DNA of 64,000 nt from Desulfovibrio sp. Huiquan2017 (lineage in GTDB: Bacteria; Desulfobacterota; Desulfovibrionia; Desulfovibrionales; Desulfovibrionaceae), in NCBI RefSeq assembly GCF_017351175.1, contig NZ_JAFMPN010000007.1, positions 124,001-188,000 on the forward strand. The letters are read 5' to 3'. The position numbers and the translations under genes are program-made. Under the pieces are notes generated by a model. The model had not been told where the DNA came from. It searched no databases and saw nothing but the letters and a program-made list of their open reading frames with translations. Shown piece by piece: positions 1 through 7,871 of the stretch (position 1 is the stretch's first letter; every line of letters starts with the position of its first letter).

Positions 1-951
1 ACCGCCGAAGGCCGGGATAAGGACGAGGTTCCCCGGCTTGATGAAGCCGGTGCGCACGGCCTCGGCCAGGGCCACGGGGATGGCGGCGGCAGAGGTGTTG
101 CCGTATTTGTGGATATTGGAAAAGACGCGTTCTTCGGGGATGTCGAAACGGCGGCCCACGGCGTCGATGATGCGCTGGTTGGCCTGGTGCGGCAGGAGCA
201 CGTCCACGTCGGACTTTTGCAGTCCGTTGCGCTTCAGGATGGCCTCGGAAATGTCAGTCATGTTGCGCACGGCGTGCTTGAAGACCTCGCGCCCCTGGAA
301 TTCGACGAAATATTCGGGCCCCACGGCCTCGCCCAACTTGTAGGAGTAGGCCGAACCGCCGCCGTTGACCGAGAGCAGATCGCCGAGCGAACCGTCGGCC
401 GCGAGCATGACGTCCAGGACCTCGGGGCCGTCGCCGGGCGCGCCCGCGGTCAGGACCGCCGCGCCGGAGGCGTCGCCGAACAGGACGCAGGTGGACCGAT
501 CCTCCCAGTTCATGCGCCGGGTGACGATCTCGCTGGCGACCACCAGGATCTTGGCTTCGGGCTCCAGGCAAAGCAGGCCGCGCGCGGTCTGCAATGCGTA
601 GAGAAATCCGGAGCAGGCAGCCGCGACGTCCATGCACATCTGTCCGGTGAGGCCGAATTTTTCCTGCAAGCGGCAGGCGGCGGACGGAATCATGGAATCC
701 GGAGTGAAGGTCGCGCAGAGGATGTGGGTCAACTCGGAGGGATCCACGCCCGCGTCGGCCAGGGCCTGCTTCGAGGACTCGAAGGCCAAGTCGGAAGCGG
801 CCTGCCCTTCGGCGGCCAAGTGCCGTTCCTTGATCCCCGTGCGGGTGGTGATCCACTCGTCCGAGGTATCGACGATTTTTTCGAGATCGGCGTTGGTCAG
901 TATCTTCTCAGGAGCATACAGGCCAAAGCCACGAAGGATAAAGCTGATCAT
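1..951 (-). CDS. fabH: 3-oxoacyl-ACP synthase III (partial, C-terminus cut by window edge)
   Basis: This enzyme condenses acetyl-CoA with malonyl-ACP to start fatty acid synthesis in the cytoplasm. The reverse strand is open from the ATG at 951 to the edge (317 codons). It shows the thiolase-fold motifs: the active-site cysteine in AAACSGF near residue 113, the histidine in PHQANQR, and the asparagine in HKYGNTSAA. The last readable residues (IPAFGG) lie just before the family's usual end, so only about 10-20 residues are missing. It follows plsX in the same direction after about 80 bp, the classical yceD-rpmF-plsX-fabH order, and is probably co-transcribed with it. The identification is secure. 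Confidence 0.96.
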   Translation of the reverse strand, partial: MISFILRGFGLYAPEKILTNADLEKIVDTSDEWITTRTGIKERHLAAEGQAASDLAFESSKQALADAGVDPSELTHILCATFTPDSMIPSAACRLQEKFGLTGQMCMDVAAACSGFLYALQTARGLLCLEPEAKILVVASEIVTRRMNWEDRSTCVLFGDASGAAVLTAGAPGDGPEVLDVMLAADGSLGDLLSVNGGGSAYSYKLGEAVGPEYFVEFQGREVFKHAVRNMTDISEAILKRNGLQKSDVDVLLPHQANQRIIDAVGRRFDIPEERVFSNIHKYGNTSAAAIPVALAEAVRTGFIKPGNLVLIPAFGG

Positions 952-1029
952 GGATTGGGTGTTTATGCCAATGGCAATGCGCGGTCAAGCTGCGCAAGTT
1001 TTTTCACATCCCGCGGGGCGCGGGAGGGG

Positions 1030-2088
1030 TCAGGCCGCGTCCCTGTCGGGTTTTGCGGCCAGTTCCTTGTGGGCGGCCAGGCCTTCGGCCAGATGGCCGT
1101 GCACGTTGTTGCGCACGCTGGTAGCGGCCATGCGAATGCAGTTGGTCATGGCCAGCTCGTTGGACTTGCCGTGGGCCACGATGACGATGTCCCGCAACCC
1201 CAGAAGCGGCGCTCCGCCGTACTCGGCGTAGTCCACGAGCTTCTTGACACGCTTGAAAGCGCCGAGGGAAAGCAGCGTGCCGAGCATTGACAGCAGGCTG
1301 GACTTGAGCTCGTCCTTGAGGATGCGACTCAGAGAACGGGACAGGCCTTCGGAAAGCTTCAGGGCCACGTTGCCCACAAAACCGTCGCAAACCACGATAT
1401 CCACCTCGCCGGTAAAAATATCGCGGCCCTCGACGTTGCCGATGAAGCGCAACTGGGAACGCTTGAGCAGATCAAAGGCTTCACGCACGGCGGCGTTGCC
1501 CTTGCCCTCCTCCTCGCCGATGGACAGGATGCCCACGGACGGGTCCTTGAAACCCAGGACATGCCGGGCCAGGGCGTCGGCCATGAGGGCGAACTGGAGC
1601 AGGTGCTGGGGCTTGGAGTCCACGTTGGCACCCACATCGATGAGCACCACCGGCTTCTTCTCGGTGGGCATGATACCCGCCAGAGCCGGACGCAGCACAC
1701 CGGGGATGCGCCCCAGAACGAACATGCCGCAGGCCACGGTCGCGCCGGAATGTCCGGCCGAGACCACGCCATGCGCGTTGCCGTCCTTGACCAGGCGGCA
1801 AGCCACCTGGATGGACGAATCCTTCTTGCGCCTGAGCGCGTCGGCGGGCTTGTCGCCCATTTCCACCACTTGGGAGGCATGCACGACGTCGATGTCCAGC
1901 CCCTTGGCGTCGCATTTCGCGAGCTCGGCCCGGACACGCTCCGCGTCACCGACGAGAACGATGGAAATGCCCTCGCGCGCGGCAGCCACGGCGGCGGGCA
2001 CGACGATGCGGGGACCGAAGTCTCCCCCCATGGCATCCACGGCGATGCGTGGAGCCTGGACGGATTCGGTGCTAGGCATCTTTGCCAT
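1030..2088 (-). CDS. plsX: Phosphate acyltransferase PlsX
   Basis: PlsX converts acyl-ACP to acyl-phosphate, the acyl donor that PlsY uses to begin phospholipid synthesis. The 352-residue product has the family's N-terminal [12 protein letters not shown] signature, the GATVACG segment, and usual length. I chose the ATG at 2088. It is preceded by AGGTGA, and the coding start lies inside the end of rpmF, giving a 17-bp overlap and probable translational coupling. A TTG at 2091 would add one residue. The fabH gene follows downstream. This linkage of ribosomal protein L32 with plsX is widespread in bacteria. Confidence 0.96.
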   Translation of the reverse strand: MAKMPSTESVQAPRIAVDAMGGDFGPRIVVPAAVAAAREGISIVLVGDAERVRAELAKCDAKGLDIDVVHASQVVEMGDKPADALRRKKDSSIQVACRLVKDGNAHGVVSAGHSGATVACGMFVLGRIPGVLRPALAGIMPTEKKPVVLIDVGANVDSKPQHLLQFALMADALARHVLGFKDPSVGILSIGEEEGKGNAAVREAFDLLKRSQLRFIGNVEGRDIFTGEVDIVVCDGFVGNVALKLSEGLSRSLSRILKDELKSSLLSMLGTLLSLGAFKRVKKLVDYAEYGGAPLLGLRDIVIVAHGKSNELAMTNCIRMAATSVRNNVHGHLAEGLAAHKELAAKPDRDAA

Positions 2089-2251
2089 CAATCACCTGAC
2101 GGCCCTTGTAGGAGCCGCAAACGGAGCAGGCGCGATGGGGCAGAGTGGGTTCACCGCACTCGCAGTAGATGACGTTGGGAGTGGCGACTTTGTCGTGAGC
2201 GCGGCGCATGCCCTTACGGGACTTGGACGTTTTCTTCTTGGGGACAGCCAT
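2072..2251 (-). CDS. rpmF: Large ribosomal subunit protein bL32
   Basis: This 59-residue basic protein of the 50S subunit begins [14 protein letters not shown], which is diagnostic for L32. A zinc-ribbon-type cysteine set is present (C30, C32, C42, C45), so this is the zinc-binding (C+) form. The ATG at 2251 is chosen over in-frame starts further upstream because it gives the family's universal N-terminus. Its last codons overlap the plsX start. The upstream gene is the yceD-like protein, as in many bacteria. Confidence 0.97.
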   Translation of the reverse strand: MAVPKKKTSKSRKGMRRAHDKVATPNVIYCECGEPTLPHRACSVCGSYKGRQVIDGKDA

Positions 2252-2316
2252 GATATATACCTCGTATTGATTTGTTCTCAACCGGATGCCCGAAGTAAAA
2301 CTCCGAGCAAGGGGCG

Positions 2317-2838
2317 TTACTTTATCTTCAAGTCGCGGAAAACCGCAAGCCTTTCATCGCCCTCTTCCGGCTTGCAGGTGCACTCGCCGGTATTGAGGTT
2401 CGCGCCGCAGCCGGGGCAGATGCCTCCGCACTCCTCGGAGCACAGGGGCTTGAACGGCAGGGCCAGAGCGAATTCTTCCCAGAGGATGGAGCCCATGTCC
2501 AGTTGCAACTGGCCGTTCTCCACGCGCACGCGCGGCTCGCCCTCGCTCTCCTCGCCGTCGGGCAACTGCTCGAAGGCGTCGAAGCTCGTGTCGATCGAAT
2601 ACTCGAAAGGCTCGGCGCAACGGTCGCAGACAAGCTGCACGGACCCGGCGAGGGTACCGCGCACCAGCGCCCCGTCCTCGGACTGGGGCAGGACCGTAAA
2701 CTCGGCTACCAGATCGCGGCCGGGACGGACGCCCAGCTTGAACGCGCGCCACGCATCGCGCCAGAACGTCTGGTCGTCGAAGGTGAAGTCCTTGCCCTCT
2801 GCGGCAACATCGCTGATCGTCAGCCAGAATTCAACCAT
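2317..2838 (-). CDS. YceD/DUF177 family protein
   Basis: The product is about 173 residues long when started at the ATG at 2838 (MVEFWLT...); upstream in-frame codons lack family character. It has the central VCDRC.EPF motif of the DUF177/YceD family and a C-terminal cysteine cluster ([13 protein letters not shown]...CTC) that looks like a zinc knuckle. YceD family members are implicated in 23S rRNA accumulation, and they almost always precede rpmF, as here. It is the first gene of the leftward yceD-rpmF-plsX-fabH transcript, behind a good promoter at 2908-2935. The biochemical role is not established. Confidence 0.88.
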   Translation of the reverse strand: MVEFWLTISDVAAEGKDFTFDDQTFWRDAWRAFKLGVRPGRDLVAEFTVLPQSEDGALVRGTLAGSVQLVCDRCAEPFEYSIDTSFDAFEQLPDGEESEGEPRVRVENGQLQLDMGSILWEEFALALPFKPLCSEECGGICPGCGANLNTGECTCKPEEGDERLAVFRDLKIK

Positions 2839-2907
2839 GATCCTCTCCGTAAGCTCCGGTTTCCCCGGGCTGGGGTCTCCGGCTCCACGGCCGGACAACC
2901 GGTGCTT

Positions 2908-2935
2908 CCTATATGGTAACAAATTCTCCTGTCAA
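2908..2935 (-). promoter_or_regulatory. Sigma-70-type promoter for the yceD-rpmF-plsX-fabH operon
   Basis: Read on the reverse strand there is a perfect -35 hexamer TTGACA, a 16-bp spacer, and a -10-like TATAGG. The start of transcription would fall near 2900, about 60 nt before the yceD start codon. It points away from rpmB, which is divergent. Confidence 0.6.
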
Positions 2936-3067
2936 GAAAAAAACCCTTGCCATTTGTCGCGGGGCTCGGTAAGAATTCTCTCCCGCTGTTCGGAGAAGCT
3001 ACCACGACCCGGCAGCACTGAACAAACGAAAATAAACTATTTCCTTAGAATACATCAGGAGGTCGCA

Positions 3068-3283
3068 ATGTCTCAGGTTTGCGATATTTGTGGAAAGGGT
3101 CCCCAGACCGGCAATAATGTCAGCCACTCCCACATCAAGACCAAGCGCCGCTTCATGCCCAACCTGCAGAAGGTCCGGCACCAGCTTGAGTCCGGCCAGG
3201 TGGTCAGCATCAAGGCCTGTACCCGCTGCATCCGCAATGGTGCCGTGGTCAAGCCCGTGGCCTCCCAGAAGACCGAGGCCTAA
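3068..3283 (+). CDS. rpmB: Large ribosomal subunit protein bL28
   Basis: This 71-residue 50S protein starts at the ATG at 3068, directly after a strong AGGAGGT ribosome-binding site. Its N-terminus [21 protein letters not shown] is typical of L28. Two CxxC pairs (C5/C8 and C51/C54) form the zinc site of the C+ variant. It is a monocistronic gene, divergent from the yceD operon, with an intrinsic terminator at 3314-3349. Confidence 0.97.
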   Translation: MSQVCDICGKGPQTGNNVSHSHIKTKRRFMPNLQKVRHQLESGQVVSIKACTRCIRNGAVVKPVASQKTEA

Positions 3284-3313
3284 GCCCCGCATTTCATTTC
3301 GGCATCAAGTGCC

Positions 3314-3349
3314 AAGCTGCCATCGGCCATAGCCGGTGGCAGCTTTTTT
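3314..3349 (+). terminator. Rho-independent terminator of rpmB
   Basis: AAGCTGCCA-T-CGGC, loop CATA, then GCCG-G-TGGCAGCTT followed by a run of T. The stem is about 14 bp and lies 30 bp after the rpmB stop codon. Confidence 0.88.
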
Positions 3350-3384
3350 GCGTCCAATCCCCTATCGGCCGACAGCGCGCCCAC

Positions 3385-3432
3385 TGTGCAAGACTTTGCC
3401 TTCCCGGGCGCAGCCTTTTGCACACTTGCACA
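3385..3432. promoter_or_regulatory. TGTGCA/TGCACA half-sites upstream of the SHOCT gene
   Basis: Three copies of the same 6-bp half-site occur: TGTGCA at 3385-3390, TGCACA at 3419-3424 and TGCACA at 3427-3432. They lie roughly 80-130 bp upstream of the predicted start point of the sigma-54-like promoter at 3487. The same half-site occurs in a dense phased array in front of the zraP-like gene at 15641-15699, at similar distances. I infer binding by the NtrC-type activator encoded at 10687-12075. Confidence 0.42.
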
Positions 3433-3486
3433 TGGTTTCTCTTCAGTACAATTCTATAACTAATTAATTTTTTTGTATAATTCATT

Positions 3487-3502
3487 TGGCACGCCCCATG
3501 CT
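3487..3502 (+). promoter_or_regulatory. Sigma-54-like (-24/-12) promoter of the SHOCT gene
   Basis: The sequence is TGGCAC-GCCCC-ATGCT, one mismatch from the consensus TGGCAC-N5-TTGCW, with the invariant GG and GC dinucleotides correctly spaced. Transcription would start near 3513, about 20 nt before the ATG at 3533. It is in the right orientation in an otherwise non-coding stretch. Confidence 0.62.
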
Positions 3503-3532
3503 ACCTCACCGTAAACACGATCTGGAGGCGAC

Positions 3533-3820
3533 ATGGAGTATTTAACCGCATTCGGCAACTGGTGTTCCGGTCCGGGACTGTGGCACGGCGGCGGATTCGG
3601 GGGATGGGGCGGTTCCCTGGGAATGGCCTTCCCTCTCGGAGGGATCTTCCAACTTCTGGTCATCGGCCTGATCATTTATTTCACGGTGCGCCTGATCCGC
3701 AAGCCCGCCACACACTCGGGACCGGGCACACCGCACGACATCCTCAAGCGCCGTTACGCAGCCGGTGAAATCGACCGGGAGACGTACCGCGCCATGCAGG
3801 ATGAGCTCGGCAACAGCTAG
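3533..3820 (+). CDS. Small SHOCT-domain membrane protein
   Basis: The product has 95 residues. Residues 11-32 are glycine- and tryptophan-rich (GLWHGGGFGGWGG). A single hydrophobic helix spans about 33-54. The C-terminal part, about 68-92 (DILKRRYAAGEIDRETYRAM), is a SHOCT motif, a short helical module common at the ends of bacterial membrane proteins. The start follows GGAGGCGAC. No enzymatic residues are seen, and the function is unknown. The upstream sigma-54-like promoter and TGCACA half-sites suggest control by the Zra-like regulator of this window, hence a role in envelope or metal stress. That assignment is inference. Confidence 0.85.
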   Translation: MEYLTAFGNWCSGPGLWHGGGFGGWGGSLGMAFPLGGIFQLLVIGLIIYFTVRLIRKPATHSGPGTPHDILKRRYAAGEIDRETYRAMQDELGNS

Positions 3821-3844
3821 GACATATACACACCTCCCCATGCA

Positions 3845-3881
3845 AAGGGCCCCCGCCGGAACGTTTCCGGCGGGGGCCCTT
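3845..3881. terminator. Bidirectional terminator between the SHOCT gene and gltX
   Basis: A 17-bp perfect inverted repeat (AAGGGCCCCCGCCGGAA...TTCCGGCGGGGGCCCTT) lies between the convergent ends of the SHOCT gene and gltX. The flanking T or A runs are short, so efficiency is uncertain in either direction. Confidence 0.75.
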
Positions 3882-3908
3882 CCCTTGTTGCGCATGTCGG
3901 AGCGCGAC

Positions 3909-5306
3909 CTACAGTTCCACGGCCCTGCCGATACGGGCGAGGGTCTGGTCCTTGCCGAGCACGACCATGGTTTCGAACAGACCGGGGGATTGGGTCTTGC
4001 CGGTGATGGCCACCCGGAGAGGCTGGGCGATGGCCTTGAACTTGATGCCCTTTTCCTCGATGAACCCGCGATGCAGGTCTTCCAGGGCAGCCTCGGTGAA
4101 TTCGTCGAGCCCGGCCATGCGGTCGGCGATCTCGGTCAGCAGCGGCTTGGTCTCCCCGGTCAGGAACTTCTTCACCGCCGCCTCGTCGTAGGCCAGGGAT
4201 GCGGCGTCCTGAATGAACGGACGGGCCTGCTCCAGCATGTCCACCAGGGACTTGGCCCGAGGCTGCAACAACGGCGCGATCTTGGCGAACTGCGCGCGGC
4301 TGACGGCCTTGGCCTGGTCCTCGCCCACCTCGCGGGCCAGGAAGTCGCACAACAGCCCGGCCAGCCGGTCGGGGTCGGCCTTCTGCATGTATTGGCCGTT
4401 GACCCACTCGAACTTGGTCAGGTCGAAGACCGACGGCGAATTGCCCAGGCCGTCCGGAGTGAACAATTCAACCATCTCATCCATGGTGAACAGTTCCTGG
4501 TCGCCGTGGGACCAGCCGAGTCGGGCCAGGTAGTTGGTCACGGCCTCGGGCAGGTAGCCCATCTTCTCGTATTCCATGACGGACAACGCGCCGTGGCGCT
4601 TGGAAAGCTTCTTTTTGTCCGGGCCGAGGATCATGGGCACATGGCCGAACTCGGGCACGTCCCAACCCATGGCGCGGTAAATGAGAATCTGACGCGGGGT
4701 GTTGTTCACGTGGTCGTCGCCACGCAGCACGTGGGTCACGCCCATGTCGTGATCGTCCACCACCACGGCCAGGTTGTAGGTCGGGGTACCGTCCGAGCGG
4801 CGCAGGATCATGTCGTCCATTTCGGTATTTTCCACCGAGATGAACCCCTTGACCAGATCCTTGTAGCCCGTGGCGCCCTCTTGCGGAGCCTTCAGCCGGA
4901 CCACGCCCGAGGTCAGCCCCCTGTCGCGGCAGGTGCCGTCATATTTGGGCTTGCGGCCTTCCTTCATGGCCTTCTCGCGCATGGCGTCCACGGCCTCCTT
5001 GCTACAGTCGCAATAGTAGGCGTGGCCCGAGGCCAACAGTTGGTCGATGACCTCGTTGTGCCGGGCCGCGCGTTCGGACTGGAAGACGATCTCGCCGTCG
5101 TGGGCCAGGCCCAGCCAACGCATGGAGTCGATAATGGCGTCCGTGGCCTCCTGCGTGGACCGTTCGCGGTCCGTATCTTCGATGCGCAGGCGAAACTCGC
5201 CGCCCATGGACCGGGCCAGGAGCCAGGAAAACAACGCGGTGCGCGCACCGCCGATATGCAGAAACCCGGTGGGGCTCGGCGCGAAACGGGAAACGACCTT
5301 GGTCAT
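3909..5306 (-). CDS. gltX: Glutamyl-tRNA synthetase
   Basis: This cytoplasmic class I aminoacyl-tRNA synthetase charges tRNA-Glu. The 465-residue length is normal. The HIGH-type motif is in SPTGFLHIGG at about residues 11-20, and the KMSKS-type motif is KKLSKRHG at about 233-240. The four-cysteine zinc site is only partly visible (YCDCS). Between its start and the Nfu-type gene lies a 200-bp Desulfovibrio-type intergenic repeat. The gene is leftward, and its end faces the SHOCT gene across a bidirectional terminator. The call is secure. Confidence 0.97.
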   Translation of the reverse strand: MTKVVSRFAPSPTGFLHIGGARTALFSWLLARSMGGEFRLRIEDTDRERSTQEATDAIIDSMRWLGLAHDGEIVFQSERAARHNEVIDQLLASGHAYYCDCSKEAVDAMREKAMKEGRKPKYDGTCRDRGLTSGVVRLKAPQEGATGYKDLVKGFISVENTEMDDMILRRSDGTPTYNLAVVVDDHDMGVTHVLRGDDHVNNTPRQILIYRAMGWDVPEFGHVPMILGPDKKKLSKRHGALSVMEYEKMGYLPEAVTNYLARLGWSHGDQELFTMDEMVELFTPDGLGNSPSVFDLTKFEWVNGQYMQKADPDRLAGLLCDFLAREVGEDQAKAVSRAQFAKIAPLLQPRAKSLVDMLEQARPFIQDAASLAYDEAAVKKFLTGETKPLLTEIADRMAGLDEFTEAALEDLHRGFIEEKGIKFKAIAQPLRVAITGKTQSPGLFETMVVLGKDQTLARIGRAVEL

Positions 5307-5310
5307 GGCA

Positions 5311-5515
5311 ATGCCTCCGGCGGCCAGGGAACCTTTTGAAAAAGGTTCCCTGGACCCTCCAAAACTTTTTATCGCCGCTTCGCGGATGGTGCGAACGCGG
5401 CGTTTTTTTATTTATGCACTATGTCGAATGACGCCTTCCGGCCTATTCCCCGTTGCTATCCCCTCGCGAAGCGACCCAAAAAGTTTAGAGAGGGGATGGG
5501 GGCCGGGGGCACCTC
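5311..5515. repeat. Desulfovibrio-type intergenic repeat element
   Basis: The segment between gltX and the Nfu-type gene opens with GCCTCCGGCGGCC and a 12-bp stem-loop (AGGGAACCTTTT ... AAAAGGTTCCCT at about 5328-5353). A stretch follows with CTCCAAAACTTTTTATCGCCGCTTCGCG. An inverted, diverged copy of this last stretch (CGCGAAGCGACCCAAAAAGTTTAGAG) lies at about 5464-5490. Elements with this composition are, from memory, frequent in intergenic regions of Desulfovibrio-group genomes. No credible reading frame is present. Its function is unknown. Confidence 0.6.
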
Positions 5516-5520
5516 TGCCG

Positions 5521-5742
5521 CTACACGGCTTCGACGCCCTTCACTTCGGGGATTTCCTTGAGGATGATCCGCTCGATGCCGTTTTTCAGGGTCATCTGGG
5601 ACATGGGGCAGCCCTTGCAGGCCCCGGTCAGGCGGACCTTGACGATGCCGGAGTCGGTGACCTCCACCAGTTCCACGTCGCCGCCGTCTCCCTGGAGCAT
5701 GGGGCGAACCTTGTCGAGCACGGCTTCCACTTTTTCTTGCAT
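5521..5742 (-). CDS. Nfu-type Fe-S scaffold/carrier protein (NifU C-terminal domain)
   Basis: The 73-residue product consists only of the NifU C-terminal (Nfu) domain. It has the conserved [12 protein letters not shown] motif with the CxxC pair at residues 42 and 45, which holds a [4Fe-4S] cluster at the dimer interface. The ATG at 5742 (MQEKVEAVL) is chosen because GGAGG lies 8 nt upstream and because it gives the family's N-terminal helix. It would carry Fe-S clusters to cytoplasmic apoproteins. Two HesB/IscA-like proteins at 45906-46924 belong to the same physiological area but are not linked to it. Confidence 0.9.
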   Translation of the reverse strand: MQEKVEAVLDKVRPMLQGDGGDVELVEVTDSGIVKVRLTGACKGCPMSQMTLKNGIERIILKEIPEVKGVEAV

Positions 5743-5868
5743 GACAAAACCTCCGTTGATTCGGGTTCGGACGGAACATCTACGGCCTGGTGCGCGCATT
5801 GTCAAACCCGGCGCACCGGGACCATTGGAATTTCAGGGTAGCCAAAGACGCCGGTTTTTGGGAGTCGC

Positions 5869-6936
5869 CTAGCGGGTGAGAAGAACGGCGAAAGCCTCTT
5901 CCAGTTCCTCATCCAGATCCGCGACCATCTCGTCCATCCGCTCCGGGGTAAAATTCATGGACGCCCACCCCTCGGCGGAAGGCGGCTGGACGAAGAATTC
6001 GCCGCTGGAACCGACGCCCAGGCCGGTGGCGATGGTCTCGGCGCAGTGAACCAGAAGCGGCTCGGCCTCCTTGTGCCCGGGCTTGGGCTGGTGATGTTCG
6101 AGCACGGCCGAGACCAGGACGTAGGGGAAATTCCATTTGCGCAGGAGCATGCCGCCCAGGGTGGCGTGATCGAACCCGAGCAGGGCCCTTTCCTCGACGA
6201 ACAGGACCTCGTCCTTGGCCCGGGCATGGGCATGCACGGCCGTGGCCCGCTCCGGCTCCACCTGAAGGAGAATGAGCTGGCCGATGTCGTGCAGCAGGCC
6301 GGAGACGAAGGCGCGTTCCGGATCGCCCTTGCCCGTCATGCGGCACAGCCGCCGGGCGATGAGCCCGCAGCAGATGGAATGCTTCCAGAACTGCTCCATG
6401 TCGATGACGTCGGCGGGCACGTCCTTGAACAGGGACATGACCGAAGTGCCCACGGCCAGGGTGGAGAGTTGGTTCACGCCGACCACGGTGACCGCCCGGG
6501 AGATGGTGTCGATCTGCATGGGCAGGGAGTAAAAGGCGGAATTGACCATGCGCAGGAGAAAGGCCGTCAGGCCTGGATCCTGGCTGATGATCTCGGCCAG
6601 GTCGTCGGCCGACGTGGACCGGGAACCGATGGCCTGCTGCAATTCGAGAAAAACCTGGGGCAGGGCCGGAAGCTGGTGGTCGTGGCGCAGGATGTCCAAC
6701 GGGTCCAGGGGCAGGACCTCGGCCAGGCGGGCTTGGCCCTCAAGCCGCCCGTACCGATGCGGGTTCACGGACATATCCTTGGCCACGTGCCGGACCCCGA
6801 GACGGGCCAGCCGCTTCAGGGCGTCGTCCGGCTTCCGGATGAACCGGAATCGTTTGGTCAGCAGTTTTTTCGCCGCTTCAACTGTTGCGGGCGCGATCGG
6901 GATTTCGACCTTCCCTGGGACGCTCTCTTCTGCCAT
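5869..6936 (-). CDS. HDOD-domain signalling protein
   Basis: The product is a 355-residue cytoplasmic protein. Residues about 75-290 form an HDOD domain, with the opening LPALPQVFLELQQAIG, the LAEIISQDPGLTAFLLRMVNSAFY segment, and a partially kept HD site (LLHDIGQ). HDOD domains are non-catalytic relatives of HD phosphohydrolases, found in signalling and in motility or stress pathways. The 75-residue N-terminal region has no clear match. The gene is leftward, 126 bp upstream of the Nfu-type gene. It may regulate through cyclic nucleotides or protein contacts, but nothing in the sequence names a partner. Confidence 0.86.
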   Translation of the reverse strand: MAEESVPGKVEIPIAPATVEAAKKLLTKRFRFIRKPDDALKRLARLGVRHVAKDMSVNPHRYGRLEGQARLAEVLPLDPLDILRHDHQLPALPQVFLELQQAIGSRSTSADDLAEIISQDPGLTAFLLRMVNSAFYSLPMQIDTISRAVTVVGVNQLSTLAVGTSVMSLFKDVPADVIDMEQFWKHSICCGLIARRLCRMTGKGDPERAFVSGLLHDIGQLILLQVEPERATAVHAHARAKDEVLFVEERALLGFDHATLGGMLLRKWNFPYVLVSAVLEHHQPKPGHKEAEPLLVHCAETIATGLGVGSSGEFFVQPPSAEGWASMNFTPERMDEMVADLDEELEEAFAVLLTR

Positions 6937-7179
6937 CTGTCGATCCTCAATGGTTATGGAAGCCAGCCGCCTGCACCATAATAGAAGAGACGTAGAGTTT
7001 AAAGCGTTTTTTCCCGCAAACGGGACGCGCGGCCTAGATCAGCTGGAAATCGTATTGCAGCCGCAGGCGAGCTTGACAGCCGTTCCCGCCGCCCTCCCAA
7101 GCAAGAGGGTATCGTAAGGATTCGCCACAGCCGCCACACACGCGGGGAAACGGCTTCCATTCCGCAACAGGCTGATTTT

Positions 7180-7806
7180 TCAAAAAATAAAATGCGGATT
7201 GTTCGCTTTTTCATGGCTCACGGTGGTCATGGGACCATGGCCGGAATAAACGCGGGTGGCGTCGGGCAGGGTAAAAATGCGCGAACGGATGGAGGCGAGC
7301 AGTTCCGAGGAGCTGCCGCGCGGCAGGTCGGTACGCCCCACGGCGATCATGAACAGCAGGTCGCCCACGAACACGCACCCGGCGGCCGGAAAGAAGTAGG
7401 ACAGGCCGCCCGGCGTGTGCCCGGGGGTGTCCAGGACGAGCATAGGCTGGTCCAGCACGGTGCGCCGTCCTGGGCCGATGGCCGTGTAGGGGAAGTCGAT
7501 GTACTGCGCGAACTCCCGGTTGCCCCCCGCTTCGAAGGAAAATTCCCTGAGGAATTCATCTTCGGGACTGGCGAAGACCGGGGCGGGAACGGCCTCAAGG
7601 AGTTCCTTGACCCCGCCGATATGGTCCAGGTGAAAATGCGTCAGGAACACGCCTTCCAAAGTCAGGCCCAGGGCCGTGATGCGTTCGATCAGCCGCCCCG
7701 GCTCCATCCCGACGTCAACAACCACGGCACGGCCGTCCATGCTCACCAGGTAGCTGTTGGCCTCGTCCGGACCGAGGATGAAAGTTTCTATGGTCAGTAT
7801 CGCCAT
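7180..7806 (-). CDS. Metallo-beta-lactamase-fold hydrolase (glyoxalase II-like)
   Basis: The 208-residue protein carries the complete dinuclear metal site of this fold: THFHLDH at residues 56-62 (H57, H59, D61, H62), the histidine of DTPGHTPGG, the aspartate of VGDLLF, and the final histidine in YSGHGPMTT. Size and motif order match the GloB-like hydroxyacylglutathione hydrolase subgroup. Substrate cannot be deduced, and thioester or other ester hydrolysis is likely. It stands alone on the reverse strand; the 243 bp between its end and the HDOD gene (6937-7179) hold nothing I recognise. It is divergent from the gene at 7872 with a 65-bp gap. Confidence 0.9.
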   Translation of the reverse strand: MAILTIETFILGPDEANSYLVSMDGRAVVVDVGMEPGRLIERITALGLTLEGVFLTHFHLDHIGGVKELLEAVPAPVFASPEDEFLREFSFEAGGNREFAQYIDFPYTAIGPGRRTVLDQPMLVLDTPGHTPGGLSYFFPAAGCVFVGDLLFMIAVGRTDLPRGSSSELLASIRSRIFTLPDATRVYSGHGPMTTVSHEKANNPHFIF

Positions 7807-7871
7807 GGCTTGCCCTGTCTCGATTCAATGCGTATGCAATAGATGACATTAACGATTTCGCGAGGATAAGA

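Noticed and set aside
109-1290. Long rightward frame over fabH and plsX
   Set aside because: It is antisense to two unmistakable genes and reads as low-complexity Gly/His/Val, a usual shadow in GC-rich DNA.
1244-3283. 679-codon rightward frame ending with rpmB
   Set aside because: Only the last 71 codons, after AGGAGGT, are L28; the rest is antisense to plsX, rpmF and the yceD-like gene.
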